Source: DATELY01 sp035276085 (lineage in GTDB: Bacteria; Pseudomonadota; Gammaproteobacteria; Steroidobacterales; Steroidobacteraceae). From it: a stretch of DNA of 64,000 nucleotides. The DNA is taken from contig DATELY010000127.1 of assembly GCA_035276085.1 (NCBI GenBank), positions 1 through 64,000 on the forward strand. Direction: 5' to 3'. The notes under the pieces were generated by a model. The model ran no database searches and had not been told where the DNA came from. It saw only the letters and a program-made list of their open reading frames with translations. Shown in pieces: positions 8,505-15,278 of the stretch. Position 1 is the first letter of the stretch. Every line of letters starts with the position of its first letter. The position numbers were made by a program, and so were the translations under genes.

Positions 8505-9197
8505 TCACGGTACGTCGACTCGCTCCAGGGCCGCCGGAGCCGTCGTGCGGTTCAACCGTAGGACGAAGTCATACCGGTCCACGTGCGTGCAGAATGCGAA
8601 GTCTTCGACCGGCGCCCAGTCGCAGCTCGAGTCGAAGAACTTTGCCGCGCTGGGGACCGAGCGCAGTTGCTCGGCGAGCGCGCTCGTGTCGATCGTTCGG
8701 CCCGCCAGTCCCGCGGCGAGCACTTCGGCGCACACATCATCTTCCGCGCAGCGCTCCGAAGCGTGCTGGCCCATCCTCACGAGCGTGACTTGATCCGGCG
8801 CGCGCTGGCGCAGGTAGCGAACGATGGCGCTCGCATTGACCAGCGCACCGGTCAGCACTTCATCCGCACCTGTCGCCGCGCACAGGCCCTGTGTGCCCGC
8901 GTGAGTGCAATGGATCAACGTCCGTCCGCGCAGGTCGAACGCCGCCAGCTGGGTGGGTGAGTTGCCGCAATCGGCACCGGGAACCGGACGGGCGTAGCGC
9001 TCGCCCACGAGCAAGGCCCGAGGATCTGCAGCCTTGAGTCGAAACGCCTCTTCGAGCGGAGCAACAGGAATGACACGCTTGGCACCACTTGCGAAGGCGA
9101 ATGCCGCGAGCGAGAAGGCGCGAAACACGTCGATCACGACTGCGATACCGCGCGCCTCGCTGGCCCCGGCAACGAAGTCCTTGATCTCGACGCGCAT
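8505..9197 (-). CDS. 2-phosphosulfolactate phosphatase-like protein (ComB family)
   Basis: 230 residues. ComB-family signatures: VVIDVFRAFSLAAFAFASGA at the start, then GNSPTQL, IHCTHAGTQG and ASERCAEDDVCAEVL with metal-binding acids. ComB removes phosphate from 2-phosphosulfolactate in coenzyme M synthesis in methanogens. Bacterial members usually occur without that pathway, and I see no ComA or ComC here, so the substrate is open. The ATG at 9197 is adjacent to the array at 9207-9310. Confidence 0.85.
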   Translation of the reverse strand: MRVEIKDFVAGASEARGIAVVIDVFRAFSLAAFAFASGAKRVIPVAPLEEAFRLKAADPRALLVGERYARPVPGADCGNSPTQLAAFDLRGRTLIHCTHAGTQGLCAATGADEVLTGALVNASAIVRYLRQRAPDQVTLVRMGQHASERCAEDDVCAEVLAAGLAGRTIDTSALAEQLRSVPSAAKFFDSSCDWAPVEDFAFCTHVDRYDFVLRLNRTTAPAALERVDVP

Positions 9198-9206
9198 GGG
9201 AGGGAG

Positions 9207-9310
9207 GAAGCGGTTGGCGGTTCGCGGTTGGCGGTTAGCTCAGAACCGGCCGCTTGCCCAATCCGACATCCAACCGCTAACCGCTAACCGCTAACCGCCA
9301 ACCGCTTCTT
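9207..9310. repeat. Heptad array, GGTTNGC family, inverted pair (decarboxylase end)
   Basis: Left arm: AAGCGGTTGGCGGTTCGCGG followed by TTGGCGGTTAGCTCAGA. Right arm: CAACCGCTAACCGCTAACCG continuing to CCAACCGCTT. The spacer is about 35 nt. The decarboxylase stop (9284-9286) lies inside the right arm, giving a C-terminus KRLAVSG. Confidence 0.88.
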
Positions 9311-10522
9311 CTTCAGAAGAGGCACGACCCGGTCGGCCGCCGCATGCTCGTTCAACACGACGACCTTGGCGCGGCTGAAGAAGTTGAAGTCGGTTGCGCT
9401 GGCCCAGGTGTAAGCACCCATCATCCGGCCCACGACGAGATCGCCGATTGCCAGCTCGGGCAACAGGATGTTGTCGTCGATGACGTCGATGGAATCGCAT
9501 GTCGGACCCGCCAGCACGCTCGCAAACTGCTCGTCCGACTGCTTGAGCGTGGTGACCGGATACTTCGCGTGGTCGAACAGCTGACCGCTGTAGGAGCCAT
9601 ACAGACCGTCGTCGAGGTAGTACCACCAGCGACCGTCGCGCTTGGCCTTGCCCATCACCGTGGAGATGGCAATCGCTGCGGGCGCCGCGATGAAACGACC
9701 CGGCTCGGCGAGCACGCGCACATGCGGCGGCAACAGCGCAAGCGCGGCGCGGATCGGCGCGCAGAACTCGGCGATCGGCATGACATCGTCACCGTAGGCA
9801 ACAGGGAAACCGCCGCCGATGTCGAGCACGTCGAGGCTGGGCAGACCGGCCAGCAGCGCTTCCGCGAACAGATCCTTGCACGCGTGGATGGCCTCCACGT
9901 ACTTCGCGGGGTCCGTGGCTTGCGAGCCCACGTGGAAAGAGAAGCCCCGAATGCGGATACCCAGCCGGCGCGCGAGCTCGATCAAGCCGAGCACGGCCTT
10001 CGGCTCGCAACCGAACTTGCGCGAGAGGTCGCAGACGGCGTCGGGGCTGCGGAAGGAGACGCGCAGCAGCAGCTCCGCGCGCTTGCGATAGCGCGCGAAC
10101 TTGTGGATTTCATCGGCGTTGTCGGCCACGAACGTCGTGATGCCGAAGCGCAGCGCGTCGCGGATGTCGCTGTCGCGCTTGATCGGGTGTGTGTGGATGC
10201 AGCGCTCCGGCGCCACACCCTGCCCCTTCACGAGCTCGACTTCACCCGTCGTGGCGAGATCGAAGAACGCGCCCTCATCACGCAGGCACGCAACCACCGC
10301 CGCATGCGGCAACGGCTTCAACGCGTAATGCAGATCGACGCCAGGCAGCGCGGCCTTGAGCGCGTGATATTGACGACGGACCTGCTCGCAATCGACCACC
10401 AGGAGCGGCGAGCCGAAACGGGCGACGAGCGCCTGGATTTCGCCTTCGGCGAGCGGCGTGGTGGCATCGATGGAATGAGCGGGAGAAACGGCCAGGGCTT
10501 GCCTGGCTGCGCGTGGCAACAC
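9284..10522 (-). CDS. Type III PLP-dependent decarboxylase (ornithine decarboxylase-like)
   Basis: 412 residues with the alanine-racemase-like fold of ornithine/lysine/diaminopimelate decarboxylases. PLP lysine is Lys69 in HYALKPLP. Further signatures are FSFHVGSQ, DIGGGFPVAY, LAEPGRFI and the substrate cysteine in AGPTCDSIDVI. The last motif, and the lack of DapDC-specific features, favour ornithine decarboxylase (putrescine synthesis), with lysine as a possible second substrate. Start is GTG at 10522; no ATG is available near the domain start. The final KRLAVSG is encoded by the heptad array. Confidence 0.9.
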   Translation of the reverse strand: MLPRAARQALAVSPAHSIDATTPLAEGEIQALVARFGSPLLVVDCEQVRRQYHALKAALPGVDLHYALKPLPHAAVVACLRDEGAFFDLATTGEVELVKGQGVAPERCIHTHPIKRDSDIRDALRFGITTFVADNADEIHKFARYRKRAELLLRVSFRSPDAVCDLSRKFGCEPKAVLGLIELARRLGIRIRGFSFHVGSQATDPAKYVEAIHACKDLFAEALLAGLPSLDVLDIGGGFPVAYGDDVMPIAEFCAPIRAALALLPPHVRVLAEPGRFIAAPAAIAISTVMGKAKRDGRWWYYLDDGLYGSYSGQLFDHAKYPVTTLKQSDEQFASVLAGPTCDSIDVIDDNILLPELAIGDLVVGRMMGAYTWASATDFNFFSRAKVVVLNEHAAADRVVPLLKKKRLAVSG

Positions 10523-10830
10523 GGTTCGGCACCTCTACACAGCTGCGGACACTTAACCAACCAAGAAAAGTTGGGACTTGGATCCCAACGCTCTCAAAGT
10601 CTGGTCGAGCGGCACCTGCAGCTTGCGCGTCCTGCTCTTCGATCAGAGACAGGCTATGGGTGCTCTCTTACACAGGCCGGCGCGCAATTTAGCAAAACGA
10701 GTCCGCGATGCAAGAACTGTGTCGCAGTTTTTTCGTCGTTGCGGTTGCATGGTCTCGCACGCTTCGTTCGCATGCTCGGAATCCAACGTTCGTCACACTG
10801 CGCAGCGCCGTCTTACGCCCCAGCAACACC
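10523..10830. other. Divergent intergenic region, decarboxylase / AAA ATPase
   Basis: 308 bp without a credible gene. It must hold the promoters of both flanking, divergent genes. The one clear structure is an 18-bp palindrome TTGGGACTTGGATCCCAA at 10571-10588. No RNA gene recognised. Confidence 0.6.
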
Positions 10831-12327
10831 ATGTCGAGCAACCCTCGATCACACACTCGCGCCGAGCTCAAAGCACTGCTCGGCAGCCGCGTGCCGCTCG
10901 TCGTCATCGAGACGCGCGACGAGCCGCACGCCGTCGCGCTGCTCGTCAGCGTCGCGCTCGAGCTGCATGCCAAGGCGCATACGCCGGTGTTCCAGTGGAC
11001 TGTCACCGATGGCTTGAAACGCATGGACGTGGACCTCGGCGCCCAACGTCATAACGCGGAGCCCACCGAAGTTCTCGGCTCGATTCGCGCCATGAGCAAG
11101 CCGGGCATCTACGTCCTGCTCGACTTCCATCCTTATCTGAGCGACCCCAAGCACGTGCGGCTGCTGAAGGACATCTGCCTCGAATATGGCCGCTGCGCCC
11201 GGACCCTGGTGCTGATCAGCCACGCGCTCGAGGTGCCGCGCGAGCTGGAACATTTCACGGCCCGATTCGATTTGTCCTTTCCTGACCGTCTGGAACGCGA
11301 GCGCATCGTCGAGCGCGTGGCGAGCGAGTGGGCGCAGGCGCAAGGCGCGCGTGTGCGCACGGACCGGAAAGCGTACGAGCTGCTGGTCGACAACCTGAGC
11401 GGCCTGTCCATCGGCGACACCGAGCGTCTGGCGCGCAGCGCCATCTACGACGACGGCGCGCTCACTCCCAGCGATCTGAAGCCGCTGATGCAGGCGAAAT
11501 ACGAACTGCTCGAGCGCGGCGGCGTGCTCTCCTTCGAATACGACACCGCGCACTTCGCAGACCTCGGCGGCATGCGCAAGTTGAAGAGCTGGCTCGAGCG
11601 GCGCCGCGCCGGCTTCGATGGCGCGACGGGACTCGACGTGCCGAAGGGCGTGCTCCTGCTCGGTGTGCAGGGCTGCGGTAAGAGCATCGCCGCACGGGCC
11701 ACGGCGGGCGTGTTCGGAGTGCCGCTGCTGCGACTGGATTTCGGCGCCCTGCACAACAAGTACATCGGCGAAACCGAGCGCAATCTGCGCGAGGCGTTGG
11801 CGACAGCCGAGGTGATGGAGCCCTGCGTGCTGTGGATCGACGAGATCGAGAAAGGACTATCGAGCGGGGATGGCGACGCCGGTACGTCGAAACGCGTGCT
11901 CGGCAGCTTCCTCACCTGGCTCGCCGAGAAGAAAGCGCGCGTATTCGTCGTCGCCACGGCGAACGACATCACCGCTTTGCCGCCCGAACTGATCCGCAAG
12001 GGTCGCTTCGACGAGATCTTCTTCGTCGACCTGCCGCAGGCGGAAGCCAGAGCAGACATCCTGCGTCTGCACACGACCAAGCGAAATTTGACCCTGAGCG
12101 AGTTGGAGATCCGGGCACTGAGCAGCCGCTGCGACGGCTTCTCGGGCGCCGAGATCGAGCAGGCGATCGTATCGGCGTGTTACGGCGCTCACGCCGCAAA
12201 GCACCCTGTGAGCGCGGATCTGATTCAGCGGGAGATGGCAGCGACGCGACCGTTGTCGGTCGTGATGGCGGAGCGAGTGGCCGAGCTGCGCGAGTGGGCG
12301 GCGGAGCGGACGGTGGCGGCGGATTGA
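10831..12327 (+). CDS. Ycf46-like AAA+ ATPase
   Basis: 498 residues. The N-terminal half (about 1-235) is a degenerate P-loop region with VLLDFHPYL. The C-terminal half is a classical AAA module: Walker A GVQGCGKS near residue 278, Walker B VLWIDEIEKG near 335, sensor region FVVATANDI, and arginine finger RKGRFDEIFFVD. This layout matches Ycf46 of chloroplasts and cyanobacteria, whose role is poorly known. ATG 10831 (MSSNPRSHTRAELK) is preferred because 41 upstream in-frame codons look non-coding. It has no operon partner. Confidence 0.88.
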   Translation: MSSNPRSHTRAELKALLGSRVPLVVIETRDEPHAVALLVSVALELHAKAHTPVFQWTVTDGLKRMDVDLGAQRHNAEPTEVLGSIRAMSKPGIYVLLDFHPYLSDPKHVRLLKDICLEYGRCARTLVLISHALEVPRELEHFTARFDLSFPDRLERERIVERVASEWAQAQGARVRTDRKAYELLVDNLSGLSIGDTERLARSAIYDDGALTPSDLKPLMQAKYELLERGGVLSFEYDTAHFADLGGMRKLKSWLERRRAGFDGATGLDVPKGVLLLGVQGCGKSIAARATAGVFGVPLLRLDFGALHNKYIGETERNLREALATAEVMEPCVLWIDEIEKGLSSGDGDAGTSKRVLGSFLTWLAEKKARVFVVATANDITALPPELIRKGRFDEIFFVDLPQAEARADILRLHTTKRNLTLSELEIRALSSRCDGFSGAEIEQAIVSACYGAHAAKHPVSADLIQREMAATRPLSVVMAERVAELREWAAERTVAAD

Positions 12328-12340
12328 AGATGGCTGACAG

Positions 12341-12499
12341 GTTACGGGCAACGGGTCACGGCCAGATGTGATCCGGCGCTCTAGCCGTGACCCTATCGCC
12401 CGTAGCCCCGTTTGCGGCTGAGAAACGGGTTACGGCTTACGGCCGACGGCCCGAGTCACATTCTGGCCGTTTCGCCGTTGGCTGTTGACCGTCGGCCGC
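12341..12499. repeat. Array of GGGTTAC/GGGCTAC units, compound
   Basis: Two successive inverted pairs. The first runs GTTACGGGCAACGGGTCACG then GCCAGA, with return arm GCCGTGACCCTATCGCCCGT. The second runs AACGGGTTACGGCTTACGGC, with return arm TGGCCGTTTCGCCGTTGGC. It separates the convergent AAA ATPase and TsaC genes. Confidence 0.75.
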
Positions 12500-12501
12500 T
12501 C

Positions 12502-13539
12502 TCAGCTTTCCCCCTCGCCGAAATCCGCCACCCACGCCGCAATGTCCGGATCGTAGGTAACGATGTTCTCGGCCGTCGCCGCGCGCTTCAGGCGGTCGCG
12601 CACGGCGTCCCAGCGCTCGCCTTCCGGTACTTCTTCCACGAGGATGACTTTCGCTTGCGCCTTATCGAGGGTGCGCAGGTTGGAATACAACTGGCGCGCG
12701 TACACGTCGGGACGGGTGCCGGCGTTGATCCAGGTCATGTACGGATTCGCGATGCCGGGTGGCCGCATGGCGAGCACCGCGACTTTCTCGCGGCTCTCGG
12801 TCATCTCGGTGGCGACGTGCTCCAGCCGCTTGCTCGGGACGACGTTCACATTGGTCGTGGGGGAGTAGTGACGGCTCAACGTGCCGGGTGTACGAGGCGC
12901 TCCTGGCTCACTCGCGGTCTGCAACGTCGGGACGATGCCGCGCAGCTGAGTGATGCTGATCGAGCCGGGTCGCAGCAAGCGCGGCACGTCGCCCACGCAG
13001 GAAACGATGGTCGATTCCAATCCCAGTTTGCATTCGCCGCCGTCCAGGATCATCGGCAACTGCTCGCCGAATTCCTCACGCACGTGCTCCGCGCGGGTCG
13101 GGCTCACGTGACCGAAGCGGTTTGCGGAGGGCGCCGCGATGCCGCCACCGAACGCATTCAACAGCTGCTGCGCAACCGGGTGGCTCGGGACCCGGATCGC
13201 TACGGTGTCCTGACCTCCCGTGATGACATCGTGCACAGCCGGTGCGCGTTTGACGACCAGGGTCAGCGGTCCCGGCCAGAAGGCATCCGCGAGCTTCTGC
13301 GCTTCCGGCGGCATGTCGCGCACCCAGCGCTGCAAATAGCGCGGGTGATCGATGTGGACGATGACCGGATGGGTGGCAGGCCGGCCTTTCAGTGCAAAGA
13401 TCTTGCGCACGGCTTCGGGATTGTTGGCGTTGCCGCCAAGCCCATACACCGTCTCCGTCGGGAACGCCACGAGCTCCCCGGCCCGCAGCGCCTCCACCGC
13501 GAGTTGAATGTCCTTTTGCGAAATGCGTGCGATGCTCAT
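12502..13539 (-). CDS. tsaC: L-threonylcarbamoyladenylate synthase, Sua5 type
   Basis: 345 residues: a YrdC domain (about 1-205) with VAFPTETVYGLGGNA, WPGPLTLVVKR and GIAAPSANRFGHVSPT, followed by a linker containing TPGTLSRHYSPTT and a C-terminal Sua5 domain. It makes threonylcarbamoyl-AMP for the t6A37 tRNA modification. Most enteric TsaC proteins have only the YrdC part (about 190 residues). The Sua5 layout is shared with archaea, yeast and many other bacteria. The stop is just beyond the array at 12341-12499. Confidence 0.93.
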   Translation of the reverse strand: MSIARISQKDIQLAVEALRAGELVAFPTETVYGLGGNANNPEAVRKIFALKGRPATHPVIVHIDHPRYLQRWVRDMPPEAQKLADAFWPGPLTLVVKRAPAVHDVITGGQDTVAIRVPSHPVAQQLLNAFGGGIAAPSANRFGHVSPTRAEHVREEFGEQLPMILDGGECKLGLESTIVSCVGDVPRLLRPGSISITQLRGIVPTLQTASEPGAPRTPGTLSRHYSPTTNVNVVPSKRLEHVATEMTESREKVAVLAMRPPGIANPYMTWINAGTRPDVYARQLYSNLRTLDKAQAKVILVEEVPEGERWDAVRDRLKRAATAENIVTYDPDIAAWVADFGEGES

Positions 13540-13625
13540 CCCCCGATCATATCAAGGCACAGGCTCCTCCTTCGCCTGAAAGGCGCGAGGGCGCCATCAC
13601 AGCGGGGTAGCGTGCGGGTTCGACC

Positions 13626-14585
13626 TCAGCAGGATGAGGCCGCACACCCGCAGGCGGCATGATCGTGGTCGTTCGCTGCAGGTAGCTCATCCAGCCGGGC
13701 TTGCAGCCGCGCTCGCATCGCCGTGTCAGCCGCCAGCGTCAGTGCAGTCTGTAATTCTGACCGGGCTGCATCAGGACAGCCGCGCTCAGCCAGCGTATCC
13801 GCAAGGTTGTAGCGGGCCGAGAGGTTGCTGGGATCGCGTTCGATCACTTGTCTATAGAGCGACTGCGCCGTCGCGAAGCGCTCGCGCAGGTAGGCGATGT
13901 TCGCCAAGCCCAGCAACGGCCAGGCCGATTCTGGCCAGGCAGCGCGCGCCGTTTCGTAGGCTGCTTCGGCAGCATCCAGGCGGCCGGTCGCCTCCAATCC
14001 GGCAGCCGCTGTGAGGAAGCGCTCGGGATCGGGATCTGCCGGCAACTCCCGTGGCTGCAACACCGCGATGGCCCAACGGCCGCCGCGATCCCACGTGCGT
14101 ACGAAGCGCGACACGGACATCAGGGCACGACGCTCGGTACCCGAACGCAGGATCACCTCATCGCTCGCCCGGTCGAAGCCCACCACGACGGCGAAGTGCC
14201 ACTGCGGCCAATGCTTCAATCCCAGGTTCTGCAGTACGAGGACGGGTCGACCGGCCCGGACTTGAGTCATGAGCGCCCGCACGTCGGCCGGCAGCGGATA
14301 GGGGATGCGATCGAAACGACGCGTGGCGGCGACCAGCTCGGTCTGCAGGCTGCCTTTACGCGCCGGCAAATAGACCATCGGCACCAATGCATCCGGTGTC
14401 GTGGCTACGCCTGCATTCTCGAGCACGGTGGCCAGCGCGGCCGGACCGCATTGGTACTCGGCTTGAGGAAAGAACGGTACTTGCTCGAGCTCGACGCGCT
14501 CGGGCAGATCATCCGGAAGAGAGCGCAACGAGCTCTGACAGCCGCTCGTTGCGATGAGCGCGGCAACGATCAACCACCGCAGCAT
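13626..14585 (-). CDS. PA2778-family C39-like cysteine peptidase lipoprotein with TPR repeats
   Basis: 319 residues from ATG 14585. Lipoprotein signal with lipobox IATSGC, then a C39-type papain-like domain: nucleophile Cys in EYQCGPAALATVLENAG and histidine in HWPQWHFAVVVGFD. The C-terminal 100 residues form TPR-like repeats (ERFLTAAAGLEATGRLDAAE; NLSARYNLADTLAERG). The tail CGCAASSC is Cys-rich. PA2778-family proteins lie next to PA2779-family proteins, as here (14673-15056). Periplasmic or outer-membrane anchored; substrate unknown. Confidence 0.85.
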   Translation of the reverse strand: MLRWLIVAALIATSGCQSSLRSLPDDLPERVELEQVPFFPQAEYQCGPAALATVLENAGVATTPDALVPMVYLPARKGSLQTELVAATRRFDRIPYPLPADVRALMTQVRAGRPVLVLQNLGLKHWPQWHFAVVVGFDRASDEVILRSGTERRALMSVSRFVRTWDRGGRWAIAVLQPRELPADPDPERFLTAAAGLEATGRLDAAEAAYETARAAWPESAWPLLGLANIAYLRERFATAQSLYRQVIERDPSNLSARYNLADTLAERGCPDAARSELQTALTLAADTAMRARLQARLDELPAANDHDHAACGCAASSC

Positions 14586-14599
14586 GAGAGGGAGGGCAG

Positions 14600-14671
14600 G
14601 ATGGCGGAATGGGAAATGGCGTGAGGAGATCTTGCGCGCCTCACGCCATTGCACCTTCACGCCATTACGCG
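14600..14671. repeat. Array of GGCGTAAT-like units, inverted
   Basis: ATGGCGGAATGGGAAATGGC followed by GTGAGGAGATC, with return arm CTCACGCCATTGCACC then TTCACGCCATTACGC. It occupies the gap between the PA2779- and PA2778-like genes. A longer, cleaner copy is at 48790-48877. Confidence 0.65.
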
Positions 14672-14672
14672 C

Positions 14673-15056
14673 TCACGGGAACTTCTTGAAGATATCGATC
14701 ACGCCGACTGCTTCGAGGATCAGCAGCACGAGGAACACCACGCCGATCACGGCAACGGCGCCGGCACCGGCCGGTGCCGATTCGATGTCGCTCGCGAGCG
14801 TACGCAATTCGGCATCCGTCATTGCGGCCACGCGGGTTTCGACCTGCCCCGACTGCACGCCCAGTTCGCTCAGCTTCGCGCGCACTTCGTCGCGTGCCAG
14901 CGCCGCATTGATCGTCGACAGATCGGCATCGCGCTGTGCGGTTTGCAGGCTCTCCAACGTGCCGATGATCTTGGCCTGCGCAACGAGTGGCGAGCTCAGT
15001 TGCAGCACGGACAGAATCAACACGGCGATCATCGAATTTCTGAAGTTTTTTTGCAT
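14673..15056 (-). CDS. PA2779-family membrane protein
   Basis: 127 residues from ATG 15056 (MQKNFRNSMIAVLILSVL). It has an N-terminal signal or anchor (cleavage likely near AQA), a charged helical middle (residues about 30-95), then a C-terminal membrane helix AVAVIGVVFLVLLILEAVGV ending in FKKFP. This layout and the neighbouring PA2778-like peptidase match the PA2779 family of unknown function. A frame opening at 15101 adds 15 residues ahead of the signal and is not preferred. Confidence 0.82.
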   Translation of the reverse strand: MQKNFRNSMIAVLILSVLQLSSPLVAQAKIIGTLESLQTAQRDADLSTINAALARDEVRAKLSELGVQSGQVETRVAAMTDAELRTLASDIESAPAGAGAVAVIGVVFLVLLILEAVGVIDIFKKFP

Positions 15057-15154
15057 GTGGTCAACTCCCGGTCGAAAAGCAGGTAGCTTCGCGCTGCCCA
15101 TCAGGCGAGCTGGGGCGGGAGTGTAGCGGAAGATGACGCGGCGAGGCCGCTGAG

Positions 15155-15254
15155 GCGGCTGGCTGGTCGGCTGGTTGGCTGGCTGGCCAGAAGGAACAGA
15201 GCTTGAGTTGCGATTGCATTTTCTGGCCAGCCGACCAGCAAGCTAGCAAGCCAG
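15155..15254. repeat. Array of GGCTGGTC units, inverted pair
   Basis: Left arm: GGCTGGCTGGTCGGCTGG, TTGGCTGGCTGGCCAGAAGG. Right arm: TTTTCTGGCCAGCCGACCAG continuing with CAAGCTAGCAAGCCAG. The spacer is about 36 nt. It sits between the tandem HtrA gene (stop at 15279) and the PA2779-like gene. Confidence 0.85.
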
Positions 15255-15278
15255 TACGCCGCACGCAGCGTCAGCCCC

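Noticed and set aside
10571..10588. Intrinsic terminator at TTGGGACTTGGATCCCAA
   Set aside because: There is no U-run on either side and it lies between divergent genes; an operator is possible but unsupported.
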